A DNA stretch of 64,000 bases from Tricholoma matsutake (GCA_026075535.2 AP026547.1:5704001-5768000), one strand, 5' to 3'. Counted from the first letter of the stretch, positions 22,989 to 35,600 are shown. A program made the numbers and translations. Notes: generated by a model not told the origin, from the sequence alone.

Positions 22989-24042
22989 ATGTCCCGACTC
23001 GAGCTTGCCAAAATCCCTTCCTTAACATTTTATAAAGATTCTCTCACCAAGGCGCGCCGCACGGACCCTGTTGCACAACTTATATGCCGCGGTGCGCCGT
23101 GCAAGCTATACACGCCGGAAGTCGTGCGATGTGTCAGTCTGCCAGGTGGTCATGGCACTGAAGTCGACTGGAAGGTCTGGGATTTTCGGTCCATCGTTGT
23201 GTGAAGGCTGACCGATAATTTATCTGTGTTTCCTTCTTCGTATCAGTGTGAAGCAGATTTGCCAGAAGCACTACGTTTTGGGAGAGTAGAAGTGTCTTGC
23301 GAAGGATGGTCGGGGCCTGGAGATCCTTATGTACTGAAGGGTGTGTCCATGTCTAGTTTTGCGTGAAATGTTTAAAGAAGTATATTCGTGTAGGATCCTG
23401 TTCTCTGGAATACCGCCTAGTACATATCCCAGGCGTACTCCGTGATACCAAGGATTCTCCGATCTCAGACTGGAGATGTAAGTATCCCGTGTAAGGTTTC
23501 TCTTGCAGGAGACTCATGTTTGTTATTCCTTTTCAGCTTACGACGTGTCCACGATCATTTTCTTCATCATCTGGATTGCCTTTCTGTCTTTCATTATCTA
23601 CAATTTCCTCCTAAGTTGTCTTCGCCGTAACCGGAATCAACAGACGTCGAATTCCAATTCCAGACCACCACGGCCGCCGCCGTCTGGTGCCCGTCCAGAT
23701 GGCTCAGGCGGCTGGTTCCCGGGAGGCATGGGCTACACGGACGAGCCTCCTCCTCCGTATTCGAAACAAATGCCCGAAGGCAGCCAGCAATGGAGGCCAG
23801 GTTTCTGGACAGGTGCTGTTGTCGGCGGCCTCGCAAATCACCTCTTGAATCGCCGGCAGGCTGAGCCTAGGGGGCCGACGGTTGCTGCGTACGATTGGGA
23901 ACGAGATCGTATACCTGGGGCATCGTTTTTCAGGAGTAGACGTGCGCCTCCTACCACTACGTATGAAGATCGTGGGGAGGGTTCTTCTAACCTTGGCGCG
24001 ATGAGGAGAAGCACCGGCTTGGGGGGTTCGAGTGTACGTTGA
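22989..24042 (+). CDS. SARAF-like store-operated calcium entry regulator
   Basis: The mature part matches SARAF/TMEM66 (PF06682): KIPSLTFYKDSLTKARR, PVAQLICRGAPCKLYTPEVV, CEADLPEALRFGRVEVSC and YVLKGSCSLEYRLVH, then a transmembrane segment (VSTIIFFIIWIAFLSFIIYN) and a Pro/Gly/Arg-rich cytosolic tail (DEPPPPY, GAMRRSTGL). Cys pattern and order fit the ER-luminal domain of the family, which limits store-operated calcium entry in animals; fungal function is inferred. The first in-frame ATG (22989) sits directly at the luminal domain and shows no signal peptide, which family members usually have, so a short upstream exon may be missing or mis-seen. About 290 residues, three to four introns. Confidence 0.8.
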
Positions 24043-24684
24043 GGTAAGTGTTTCTAGACTTCTTTTCTGATTAAACTATTTAACCCGTACCTTACTTACT
24101 TTTAAGATTTCTTCTATTTTTATTAAACAGGGTCCTATGTATACTATCTTCCATGTGAACTTGAATTCTACCCCGACTTTTTCCCGACGACCTCATGCGC
24201 TCTCATTCGCCATCTTTGACGTCCCTGCTACGTATCAAGTGATCAAAGTATCCACCCACGCTTCAGTGACAATATGTGCAACCCGTTGCCTGACTTGGTA
24301 GGACTTGGTGTGTCCATAGGGAAACCGTGCAATTCATATCGTCAGCGTCTTGTTGTTTGCTGCTATTTCAGGTGCATTGCTTGCGTGCATGCCATCTATC
24401 GCCTTCTATCGTTTTGCCTACCAGCCATATTGAAGCATACGTTCTCGCGGTCTGGGCCTATCAACGGCTATCAAGGCGAATTGTCGGCCAATGTCTGTGC
24501 CTGTGTTGCGCCGACATGAATCTGTCGTCAAGAAAAATGCTCGTATATATATCAATTCACAAGATATTGGCAACACGATGTGTTACTAAGGGCGGACGTC
24601 GGGTTATCTACGGAATCTTAAGGCACCAGTGGGACTATTTAATTGGTTTACCGCACGACGGAACGAGGCTAGACGTGTTCAGAC
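24043..24684. other. Intergenic region upstream of the cellulase
   Basis: No supported gene. C/T-rich and T-rich stretches (about 24060-24130) probably hold the SARAF 3' UTR. TATATATA at 24544-24551 lies about 135 bases before the cellulase ATG. Short frames here lack start context and homology. Confidence 0.4.
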
Positions 24685-26791
24685 ATGAAGTCTTCCTTAG
24701 CATTAGCTTTTGTAGCTGTCCTTCTTGCCTTGAGCAGCCCGGCATTAGCAGTCGTTCCTGTCTGGGGTCAGTGTGGGGTCAGTGACTTTCGAGACTGGTA
24801 CTCATTCCACTGACCACTTGGTTTCCGTTGTCCTTTAGGGTCAGGGCTATAGTGGACAGACCACCTGTGCATCTGGTTCTAGTTGCGTTGCCTCTACTCA
24901 GTGTGCGTGCAAATTGCTGTTGTAACTTATGGGGAAGTTTGACCCCGCTGCAGATTACTCACAGTGCTTACCCGATTCTGGGAGTACTACTGTGTCACCA
25001 TCAACCATGCTTGCGCCATCAACAACTACTACCTCTGCAGTGCCGACATCCTCTACCTGCTCGGCGACGCGAACCAAATTCAAATATTTTGGTGTCAACG
25101 AATCAGGAGCAGAATTCGCACCGAATGCACTTCCTGTAAGTATTGTCGCATCCCACGCTTGATCTCGCAATATGATTATGTGGTTCAGGGAACTGCTGGG
25201 ACTGATTATGCATTCCCTGCTCCTTCGTCGATCGATGTGCGTAACACTTACGGCCTCTTGCTCATCTAATTTCATGCACCTACAATCCTAGTTTTTCGTC
25301 TCGCAAGGGTTCAATACCTTTCGTGTTCCGTTCCTTATGGAACGTCTTAGTCCTCCAGCAACCGGGCTTACAGGAGCCTTCAATCAGCCCTACCTAAGCG
25401 GCCTCACAACAGTTCGAATTATGATGCTCTCTCCTGAATTTTCTTATACTGAATCGTAATCAGATCGTCGATTATATCACTAGCAAGGGCGCTTTCGCCA
25501 TCATTGATCGTAGGTCGACATCTTCAGTTAAGATCATTTACTGACTGGCGCTTGCACTCCAAACATAGCTCACAATTACATGCGATACAATGGCCAGGTA
25601 ATTACCAGCACCTCCGAGTGAGTAATGTTGCATCACGCAAGCACAATGCTAAAGCATGCTTTCCTTAGCTTCCAGACATGTCCGTGGTTGTTATGAACGA
25701 ACGTCAATGAATTGTCTCACCAATTCTTTATTCAGGGTGGATGAATTTGGCCGCCTGTTTTGTATGTCTGTACCTCTATTCTGGCTTGTGTCGAACCTGA
25801 CGTTTTAGAAAACCAACAAAAATGTCATCTTCGGGAAGTAACCCTTCCTCATCCTCCGCTATTTGGCTCATGAGGGCGTTTACAGACGTTATGAATGAGC
25901 CCAACGGCATCCCTGCCCAGAACGTGCTTTCTCTGGTAAAACGCATCAATTTTTTTCCCCTTGGATCGATTTTGATAACCATCCTTTTTTCAAGAACCAA
26001 GCTGCCATCAACGGCATTAGGGCATGTGGCGCAACATCCCAATTAATTCTTGCTGAAGGTTAGAAGAAGAATTCAATAAATATCTTACGGCCAACTGATA
26101 TGTACCCGTTTTTTAGGAACCGGTGAGTTGGAGTCTCATCGCTAGGTTCTGTGGCTCTGACCATGATGCGACCAGCTTGGACTGGAGCGTGGAGTACTTC
26201 AGTCCTTGGTTCATGTTGGTGATCCACTTATATTTCCCCAGGTTGGACTACCTCCGGCAACACCGTTTTTGCACAAATCACCGATCCTCATAACAACACA
26301 GCCATTCGTAAGTTGCAGCACGTCCAGAAGCTAGACGTCATCCTAACGGCTTTCCAGAAATGCACCAATACCTTGACTCCGATGCTTCAGGAACATCTGG
26401 TACATGCGTCTCTCCCACGATCGGTGCTGAGCGTCTGCAAGCTGCGACATCATGGCTCCAGGCCAACAATCTCAAGGGCTTCCTAGGAGAGATGGGAGGC
26501 GGCTCCAATGATGTCTGTGTTTCTGCCGTCTACGGAGCCATTTGCGCTATGCAAGAATCTGGCGTTTGGATCGGTCAGTCCCGATCTGTATAACGACATT
26601 GCCTATGTTGAGCACCGATTTCCAAGGTTTTACGTGGTGGGCAGCAGGCCCCTTCTGGGGGAATGTAAGCACCCGGCTCTACGTTCGAATATCCTCTACT
26701 TATTGTTTCACAGTACTTCACATCGATTGAGCCCCCCAGCGGTGCAGCGATAGCCCTGATTCTCCCACAAGCCCTGAAGCCGTTCTTGTAA
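24685..26791 (+). CDS. CBM1-GH5 endo-beta-1,4-glucanase, secreted
   Basis: A secreted cellulase cutting internal beta-1,4-glucan bonds of plant cell walls. A signal peptide (residues about 1-22, ending SPALA) is followed by a CBM1 (VWGQCGGQGYSGQTTC, ASGSSCVASTQYYSQCL), a Ser/Thr linker (TTTTSAVPTSSTC) and a GH5 (GH5_5-type) domain: KFKYFGVNESGAEFAPNALP, FNTFRVPFLMERLSP, AFAIIDPHNYMRY, VMNEPNGIPAQNVLSL (acid/base Glu), EGTAWTGAWSWTTSGN, IEMHQYLDSDASGTSGTC, GFLGEMGGGSN (nucleophile Glu), FTWWAAGPFWG and YFTSIEPPSGAAIALILPQA before the stop at 26789-26791. About 400 residues and at least twelve small introns. One splice junction, just before MNEPNG (about 25831-25870), has no canonical donor in the needed phase except for a 36-nt intron, so the copy may be mis-assembled or damaged there. 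Confidence 0.9.
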
Positions 26792-27912
26792 AAGGAATTT
26801 CATCTGATTATATCATTGTTGCTTCTTGTGTCCAATTACTTCGACCGCATTACAGAATCAAAAACAACTAAGACTGTTCAAGCTTGTGCAAAAATTTCTC
26901 CGCTGAACGGTTACTGTAACATTGAGGTCTATTCCTGGAGGCCATGGCATTTATGCTCTTGCGCAGCAAGCATTTCTCATCACTCCTCTTCATTACAATC
27001 CACTTATCAGTGCTTCAGCTTCAGGTCCAACTGACTCTCTCAAGCACACAGTTTGGACGAAGCTACATGCACAGCGCCGTCCACTATCTACTTATTGTTC
27101 GTGGATGACGTCATCGAAGGTGTTATCTTCTGTCTGAGTCCAGATTTCTTCCACCGTTTGCCGATCATGAAGCTGGGGTAGACGCTGCAACTTTATCAAT
27201 TTCAGCTCATAGCCACAAAAATCATTGCAAGATGAGAGTTGGCTTGATCATTGCGAAAACGTGGTGAATGGGGCAACACATTCTTGACATCAACCAACTG
27301 CAAGCCATGAGATTCGCTGACATCATTTGGCGTGAGGTGGACGCCACGACTATCAGACACGCTGGTGTAGAGCAGGTAGTATGGAATCCTGCCTACCATA
27401 TCTCCTGTACCAGCTCTAATCTCGTCACTTCTTCGTAACATCTGAGGCACCTGTGAAGGTATCACGAACATGATAAACTGTCAAGCCACCACGTAGATGG
27501 GGAGAAGGCATAAGATGTTAACGACAACTCGGATGTTTTCGAAGCACATCGTTCAGCGAAATCTTATGGCATGACGGCGTCAGCCTATTCGACGGAGACA
27601 GTTGGGTATATGATGGTTGCTTTCTTCGGCAAACGAGCCTGGACAAGATCAGAAGACCCAGAATCCTCCAATTACAACTAATACAGTACGAGCCTGAGCA
27701 ACGAAGCTCCCCGGAGGCAGAAACGTGAAACGCGAGCCGAGCCTGAAGAATCCCTTTCCTTGCTTGCACACGATTTTGGGGACTTTAGCGCTGGGTTCAG
27801 GATACACTGGATGACTTTCCGTAACGCTAACTTGATTTTCTATCTCGAAACCTTAATCTGCGGACTTTCAACTAAGTGGAAACGGGTTTAGAGTTTGGAG
27901 TTAGAAAACCGT
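26792..27912. other. Unassigned region, possible decayed gene
   Basis: Some + strand stretches read like protein (GGHGIYALAQQAFLITPLHY, about 26935-27000, and VDAATLSISAHSHKN, about 27177) but frames break and no domain is recognised. Minus-strand frames of 80-90 residues overlap the same bases. I cannot choose between a decayed gene downstream of the cellulase and non-coding sequence. Confidence 0.25.
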
Positions 27913-28078
27913 AGTCTCGATTCCAGACGTTCTATCACATGCGGAAGGATCCGAGGGAGCTCGAATCGGAGTGCGAAAAACAGGAATGTGATCGCATTCG
28001 TCTTCTTGTCTTTTTCGCACTCCGATTCGAGCTCCCTCGGATTCTTCCGCATGTGATAGAACGTCTGGAATCGAGACT
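27913..28078. repeat. Near-perfect 68-bp inverted repeat (long hairpin)
   Basis: Arms 27913-27980 and 28011-28078 are reverse complements with one mismatch (GGAAGGATCC versus GGAAGAATCC); the 30-base spacer contains a smaller palindrome around GATCGC. Transcribed, it would form a stem of almost 70 bp. It stands between the gene island and the copia element and matches neither. Possible readings: a small-RNA-producing hairpin, a tiny fold-back element or a recombination scar. Confidence 0.75.
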
Positions 28079-28254
28079 AAGAAAACCGGAGGGCATATGG
28101 GTCCGGCGAAAAGTCCGTCTGTCGATCGATCAGTCCATCGGCATGTCGGCTGAGTGTTAGGTAATACAAACCTAAAACCTATTCAAGTATACCGTCGCTG
28201 CCACCATTATGGGGGTATTTTGACAGCTCGAGGCTCACCCTGTACTCTGTAACC

Positions 28255-28489
28255 TAATAGAAGTTAGAATCTCAGTTGACACAATATGTGTGGAAACGAC
28301 TTAGGTACAAAGTAATGTAACAAGGTACCTATAAGTAAGAAAGAAAACTACTGCGGAAGCCATCCATAGTAGGTTGGAAATGTAATGAAATGGCTAAAAG
28401 GTAAAAAGGTAAAAGTAATATCAAACGAACTGTGGAGTGTGGTGGAGTACAGGTATGAGTCACCTTGTATGTGTCACCACCTTTCAATA
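28255..28489 (-). repeat. 3' LTR of outer copia
   Basis: 235 bp, differing from the other copy at about eight bases by eye, all transitions. On the minus strand it is preceded by the purine tract AGGGGGAGT (28490-28498). Confidence 0.9.
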
Positions 28490-28498
28490 CTCCCCCTG
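28490..28498 (-). other. Polypurine tract of outer copia
   Basis: AGGGGGAGT on the minus strand directly abuts the 3' LTR start, the usual site for plus-strand priming. Confidence 0.7.
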
Positions 28499-28508
28499 AC
28501 TTGATACC

Positions 28509-30335
28509 CTACTCCTCACAAAGTCGGAGAAGAGTACAAATGCGATGGTGAGCAACCTTGCCCAAAGGTTTGGTGAAGATATCCGCAAGATTATCGGTGG
28601 AGGAGATATGATCAACAATAATGTCCCCATCTTCAACGTGTTCTCATATGTAGTGGTGACGGATGTCAATGTGCTTGACATGAGCATTGTGTTTTGTGTT
28701 TCTTGTAAGAGCGACCACACCTGCATTATCTCCATACAAGTGCACTGGTTTCAGCTGCGGGAAACCAACCTCGGACATCGCGGAAAACATCCAAAGGATT
28801 TGCTGTGCAGCTCAAGTAAGTGCCATATACTCAGCTTCCATCGTAGAAAGGGCAACTGTTGGCTGGTACTTTGCACCCCAAGCAACTGGACCTCCAGCCA
28901 TGAAGAAAACGTGGCCTGAGCAAGAATGCCTTGTGTCCCTGTCACCATCATAATCGGCATCAACATAGCTGTAAGGTTTGAGTGAGCTGTTTCCCTGGCC
29001 GCCATAAGTAATTTTGTAGTCGAGGGACCCTTTGATATATTGTAGAACATGCATGAGTGCAAGCCAGTGTTGTTTGCCAGGGTTTGAACCAAATTTGCTA
29101 AGGATTGAGACAGCATAGGAAAGATCAGGCCTGGTAGCGATTTGGGCATACATAACTGAACTGAGGACTTCACGGTAAGGCTTGTCGATCATGAAGTGGC
29201 GGTCAGCTTCTGTGGAAGGTGCTTGTTCTTTAGTAAGTTCAATGCCGAGTGGGAGTGGGGTTGACCATGGATTACAATCGGTCATGCCGTAGCATGTAAG
29301 AATGTGTTCGAGATAAGCATGCTGGGAAATGGAGATGGTCCCAGCTTCTCTATCATGGTCAATACGGATACTGAGGACTAAATTTGCATCACCTAGATCC
29401 TCGACCTCAAATTTCCACCCAAGCTCCTCCTTTGCATCATCGGCTCCCCTCATCATCAAAGATATTCCTGTCACATCATCAGTATACATGCTAGTGATGG
29501 TGACCTCACTATTTGCATGTCATGATTGAACCGATGGATCTGCCTTCAACTGATAGTACCCAAGTTCTCCCACTTCCTCGTCAAGAACCTTGAACCAGTT
29601 GGTTGCCCCATCCATTGTTCCATATAGGTTCTTTGTCACGAGACAAACCTTGCCTGGGTCTTCCTTATACCCTTCTGGTTGCTCCATATAGGTTGGAACT
29701 TGGTTGTCAGCATTGAGATATGCTCCAACATAGTCAATCTGCCAAGCTTCCATATCCTTGGTAGCAGCAATAGCAAGGTTCATGCGTAGCGACTCGTACC
29801 TGACAACTGACGCATATGTTTCAAAGTAATCCATGCCTGGAATCTGCATGAATCCCTTTGCTACTAGTCTCGCTTTTCTCCCAATCAATTTCCCACTTGT
29901 GTTGTACTTGTTGGCAAATGTCCACCAGTTTTGCATGGGCTTGATATTTGGAGGGCGATCAACAAGGGTCCATACATGATGAGTATGCATGTTGCTGATC
30001 TCCTTATCCATCACGTCCTTCCACAAGTCAGGACGAGTCATAGCCTCAGTATAGGAATCAGGGAGCCAGTTATTGTCAGGATCTGCAAGGAGTGCTGCGG
30101 TATCGTCTAGATGAGCGAGGTAAGCTTTGATTGTCATCATTTTGGCATCTGTCACCCATTCCTTGCCATCACGTCTTGCATCTCCAACAAGTTGTTCAGA
30201 CTCGCAAGATTCAGTGATAGCGTGGGTAGGTACAACATTACAGGTGGAGCAACAAAGGGTAGGTTGTTCGGTAGGAGTGGGAGAGATCACAGGTGTTGCA
30301 GATACCATGGGAGCAGTGATATGTGCTGGTACTAG
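28509..30335 (-). pseudogene. Outer copia RT and RNase H
   Basis: Minus-strand RT: DLWKDVMDKEISNMHTHHVW, GRKARLVAKGFMQIPGMDY, AWQIDYVGAYLNADNQVP, MEQPEGY, CLVTKNLYGT and the catalytic MYTDDV (intact). RNase H: SYVDADYDGDRDTRHSCSGH, STMEAEYMAL and HIDIRHHYIREHVEDG. In-frame stops between RT subdomains (near 29518 and 29489) and in RNase H (about 28812) break it. Confidence 0.88.
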
Positions 30336-30581
30336 TCCTTGAGCACATTCATCATCTTGAATGTGAGGAATGTCAGATGGATTGGGATTGCTCAGTGAAA
30401 TATGATCTTCTTCATAATTGTAAGCATACTCCCCCCCAATGAGAAAGCCCGTATCCTATGTACGATGAGCAATGTCTTCGTTGAAGATGACATCATGCAA
30501 ATGGAATATTCTTCCACTCGATCGATCAAGCAAACGGTAACCATCACACCCAAAATACCCAAGTAATACGCACTTGATTGA

Positions 30582-31496
30582 TCAATCATTCAATTTGCCT
30601 CCGATAACTTCCTCTGGTACATGTGCATATGCAGTACACCCAAAAGGATGCAGGTGAGCAATATCTGGCTTCCTCCCATACCACAATTCATAGGGTACTT
30701 TGTTCGGATGGCAGGAGCTAGGAATGAAGTCCTTCAAGTAGACGACAGTGGCAGCAGCCTCAGCCCAGTATGTGCCAGGTAGTCCTGCATCGTGGAGGAT
30801 TGATCGGACATGATCCATCACTGTCCTATTACCGCGTTCAGCCACAGCATTTGACGAAGAGGAATAAGGGGATGTCTGCTCATGGACAAGGCCATTTTCA
30901 TCGAAATAAGCCTCCCACAGTTCATTGACAAACTCCCCACCCCCATCTGTCCTGACACACCTCAAGGTTTTCCCAGTCTGCTTCTCAGCCATATGGTGAT
31001 AATGCTGTAGGGCCTGCAGGGTCGTTGCAGTGAGTTTGTTTGCTAGGAAATAGGCTTCAGTATGGCCAGATCCTCCATCGGTAATCAACATCTTGTAAAT
31101 CTTACCGCCAGTTGACTGAACTTGTGCAGGTCCCCACAGATCAATGTGCACCTGTTTGAGGATCTCTGTCTCAGGTGTCACTATTTCATCAAAAGGCCAG
31201 CATGTTTGCTTCCCAAAAATGCAATCATCACACATTCCTATAACCTTCTTTGATGTGACTGTCATCCCATCAATGAGCTTCTTTCCCAGCAACTTATTGA
31301 TAGCCTGCATGCCCACATGGCCAAGGCGACAATGCCATGTCACTATATCCGTGGGACAATTATGAGAGCACGCCAAGAAAGCAGATGTGGTTGGAGGCTG
31401 CAAGTCCAATTCATACATTGTTCCTACGAGCTTCCTGTGCATGAAGATGCAGCTGCTAGGGTCAATGAAGGTAGCTCCCCCAACTCCAAAGGACAC
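30582..31496 (-). pseudogene. Outer copia GAG-pre-integrase and integrase
   Basis: The pre-integrase zinc finger (WHCRLGHVG...CDDCIFGKQ) is followed by the rve core with VHIDLWGPAQ (first D), CVRTDGGGEF (second D) and AVAERGNRTVMDH (catalytic E), all intact, then ELWYGRKPDIAHLHPFGC. The frame stops at 30582 in the linker to RT. Confidence 0.88.
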
Positions 31497-31499
31497 GAT

Positions 31500-32045
31500 G
31501 AATCCTCATTTGCCAAGTTGCCCAATGGAGATGAGGTTGTGTGTGAGCGTTGGGGTGTGTAGCGCATTCTTGAAGGTAAGTTGGACTTGTGCTCCATTGA
31601 AAACTACCGACTTTTTTACACTCCCAACACCTACAACACTAAAAATCCCATCTGTGGCTGTTGAACCATCTCAATCGACACAGGCAGAATAAGTCACAAA
31701 ATCCTCCCTTTTCATGAAGCAGTGATCACTGGCAGCAGAATCTGCATAACTGGTAACAAAATTACTATCCACCATGTGAATGGTGGCCATGAATGCGTAG
31801 TATTCGGCAGGAGAGCTGATTACACTATTAGCTGATGGAGTAGCATTTGGGATCATTGTGATAGCTGTCGTCCCAGAGTTCCCTCTGCCCCACTTGTTCC
31901 ACCACGATGGGTATTGTCCTGCCATTCCCCCACCAGGCTTGAAGCATTTATCGACTGTGTGTCCTGTACATCCACATACTGGGTTCGTGCAGATTTCAGT
32001 GGAGCGTTGGCAGCTGCAGTTTGCTTGGGTCTGTGTTGCCAGAGC
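31500..32045 (-). pseudogene. Outer copia gag zinc knuckle and protease
   Basis: Continues the gag from 37511. The zinc knuckle CTNPVCGCTGHTVDKC has CX4CX4HX4C spacing, and the protease site reads ADSAASDH where the family usually has DSGASDH. Stops at about 31674 and 31508 interrupt it. The join to gag across the inner element is clean once one copy of AGAGC is removed. Confidence 0.8.
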
Positions 32046-32391
32046 TGTTGGAATCGCACCGTGAGTCCATAACACTTTTGATGTGTTTGATGCGTGTGCT
32101 ATTTTTAGCATTCCCTTTGATCTGTGTGGTTGGTTCGTGTTTAAGTTTCCCCTTGTCTCTTTTCCTTTGACACACATCCTTTTGTTACGCATTACATGTA
32201 TATATATCTTCAGTAGTTTACTTTATCACCTCAGTCACTTATCCAGAGACTGAGGTGAGCTATATTTACTATACATATTTATTGACGCATACTTACTCTA
32301 CTACAACAGTTGTTTATACTAGGTATAGTACAGATTAATACAGTCACTTATCCAGAGACTGAGTTGTTTATACTAGGATTTACTTTCTACA
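32046..32391 (+). repeat. 5' LTR of inner copia
   Basis: 346 bp. It contains two copies of CACTTATCCAGAGACTGAG about 120 bases apart, and a TATATATAT stretch near 32200. It differs from the 3' LTR at 14 bases by eye, all transitions. Confidence 0.92.
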
Positions 32392-32402
32392 GGTTATGGG
32401 CC
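32392..32402 (+). other. PBS of inner copia (tRNA-iMet half)
   Basis: GGTTATGGGCC directly follows the 5' LTR. It is complementary to the internal GGCCCAUAACC segment of initiator tRNA-Met, the half-tRNA priming known for Drosophila copia and Ty5. Confidence 0.75.
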
Positions 32403-32601
32403 ATTCTCATCGTCTTTGAACAACGGGAGAAAGTATCCTAGCCACTTGATGTTCTGCTTTGTCATACCTTCTGATCCGTTTCCCCAATCATTTTTGATCT
32501 CGGATCAATTCCTTTGTCTTTCACGGACCTGGCTGCTCTACCATTGCGTCTCTCTCATCTCCCTTTGCACACTCGTTGTCCACTGACCTCGGTTTTCTAT
32601 C

Positions 32602-35600
32602 ATGGGTACCGATACTGTTGATCCCCCGTCCGTTTCCCCTATCAAACTTTCTGTGCAATATACCAGGGAGAAGCTCGACAAACTTAAATCAAATTACAAA
32701 GAATGGTGCGAGGAGATTATTATTGCTTTATCATTAAATGGCCTTTATGAGTATGTTATGGGTGGAATACCTGAGCCCACTTCTACCGAACTCTGAGTGC
32801 TTGCCAACTGGAAGGCGAATTCCTGCCTCGTGTATGCGTTTATCGCGTCCAGCGTCTCTCCATCTGAGCATAAATTCCTGGACATTAAAGTAGGCCCTGA
32901 TGCGAACTGGAAAATTCTCCAGGACTGTCACCAGAAGGAAGGCCCCATTTGGCAGGTCCAGCTCTTACAACAAGTGCTTTCCATCCAGTGTACAAAGGAC
33001 ACACCACTCCCCAAGATGGCAGAAAAGATTTGCGCGTTAATTGAACGCGCTTTTGCCATGGGTGATATACAGGCCGATCTTCTTTGTTGCATCGCTCTCC
33101 TTAATTCCCTTAGTGATAATTTTCCACATGCTCACTCCATTATTTCACGGGATATTGCCGCTTCTTCCCTCTCAGCTCCATATGGCTCGAAGGATATCAA
33201 ATTATTTCTGGAGAACGAACAATCACTACTTGAGAATGATCAGCATGGTGGTTCCAAAAACCATGCCGCTTTTACCGCACAGTCCAAATCTTCCAAGCTC
33301 CCTAACGCACCAATCTGCACCAACACTAACTGTGGGAAACTTGGCCACACAAAACAATATTGCATTAAACCTGGCAGTGGTATGGCTGGGAAATCACTCG
33401 AGGAGTTGATCGCTGCTCGCAGGGCTGCCCATGAGAAGAAATCCTTACTGGATGGCACTACAAAGGTTCCTATTACCATGAAGGACATTAATGGTTGTGC
33501 CTTCACTGTCATGGTCGACCCTGATATTCCTACCCCACCTGCACTGGAATTTGCCAGGCTTGCTCACGACCCGCTGCCTTTAGACCCTTTGGACACACTG
33601 GAATATGAAGGATGGGTTGCTGTGGAGGAGGAGCTCACCACTACAGTGGACTGGAAACACCATACATCACCCATCCCTGACAATGCGCTCACCGTGGAAC
33701 CCCTTTCACAGACTTGTCGCTCATGCATCACCTTAGACGCTCTCCCCTTTATTATTGACTCTGGGGCTACAGTACATATATCCCCTGACAAGTCTGACTT
33801 CCTCACCTTACGACCCATTTCACCTTGCTCTGTCAGAGGTGTCAGTGGTTCATCTATTGATGCTGTCAGTGTTGGTGATATACAGCTAAGAATAGCCCGG
33901 GGCACATCAATTATTTTACGCAATGCCCTCTACATCCCAAAATCAGCAGTTTGGCTGATCTCAGTGGGCACGCTGGCCGACGACTCTAATGCTGTCACAC
34001 ATTTTGACAGTAACACATGCTGGTTCACTGATAAATCCTCCAGGGCCTTCATAGCTCGTGGATTGTGCATATCTAGAAAGCTTTACATGCTCAACATTGC
34101 ATCAGCCCAGGCTGATCACGCGCTAACGGTTCACAATACCCCTACTCTCGAGACATGGCATCGTCATCTGGGTCATGCAAATTACCAGGCACTCTGGGAT
34201 ATGGCCAAGAAGGGCGCTTTCACTGGTGTGCCACTCGCTTCATTGCAAAAATTACCTAAATGCGATTCCTGTGTCCTTGGCAAGCAGACCAAGTCTCCAG
34301 TCCCCAAGAAATGTCAGGAGGGACCAGGCCATAAGGCAACAAGGAAGCTGGAAAAGGTGTGGGTGGATCTATCTGGACCACATTCAGTAACGTCGCGTGC
34401 AGGGAACTGTTATATCATGGATATAGTAGACAACTACACCTCATTCCCATGGTCTATACCATTGCAAAATAAAGATGATGCTTTCACGGAACTTAAAGCT
34501 TGGGAACTTGCCCAGGAGAATGAAACCAGCCTCAAAGTTGGGACCTATATCACCAATAACAGTGAACTTAAATCGCACGAAATGAAGGAGTGGTTGAAGA
34601 CTCATGGTATTGATCAGCATTTCACGGCACCTCACACCTCGGCTCACATAGGCCATGTTGAGCGAATGCATAGGACGCTTATGGCTAAAGTGCACACTAT
34701 GCGAATATATGCTGGTCTGCCAGCTTATTTGTGGGACAAGTTCTACCTCACAGCTGCCCACTTGCACGCCAAGACTACGACCCGTTCACTAGCAAGCCTA
34801 ACACCTTGGGAATTATGGTACGAGAGAAAACCTGATTATTCTTATCTTTGGGAGATAGGTTGCAGGGCATTTGTGCTTATCCCAGGAAAGGATAATCCCA
34901 AAATACTTGAATGATCCATCGAATGCGTCTTGATAGGCTATGAGCCAAAATCAAAAGCATATCGCTGTTATAACCGTGCAACGCATAAGGTTCATATTTC
35001 ATATCATGTCCACTTTCTTGAGAGCCATGAAGGCTATTCACCACCTTCAATCGATGAATTAGGAGAGGATGATAATATTGGGTCCAGTGGTAGTCTACCC
35101 ACATTCCTTGGTCCTATTTTACAGCAAGACGATGATGTTGAGTCTTCTCATGAATTCACTCTTTCTGATGCGCCCTCTAATAGTTTCACGACACCGCCAC
35201 CGCCACCCGCTGCCCAGCCTATTCGTCGATCTACCTGTGTTCTAATACCCACAGACAAAAACCCCAATGGTGGCCCTGCTATTACTAGAACAGTGGCTGC
35301 AGTGCAAGAATCATTGGAGAGCGCTGTGCATGTAAAGGAGGCGTGGCGGGAGCATCAGGCTGCTATTGTGGCTGCACAATCAGATCACATTACGGATCAA
35401 TCCTCCGATCATGATCATGATGTCATGGAAGAACTCCAACAATCATTTCATAATCTTGATTTGGGCGATCAAGCGCATCAATTTCAGGCCCTGATCTCAG
35501 AAATGGTAGATTTTGATCCGGAGTCACTTCAATTTGAGGATGAGCCGAAAACATGGGATGAAGCCAGAAGATCTGTTGATGCAACGCGATGGGAGTGTGG

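Noticed and set aside
6900..26800. Biosynthetic or defence gene cluster
   Set aside because: The genes are unrelated housekeeping, transport and cellulase genes with no shared pathway or signature enzyme.
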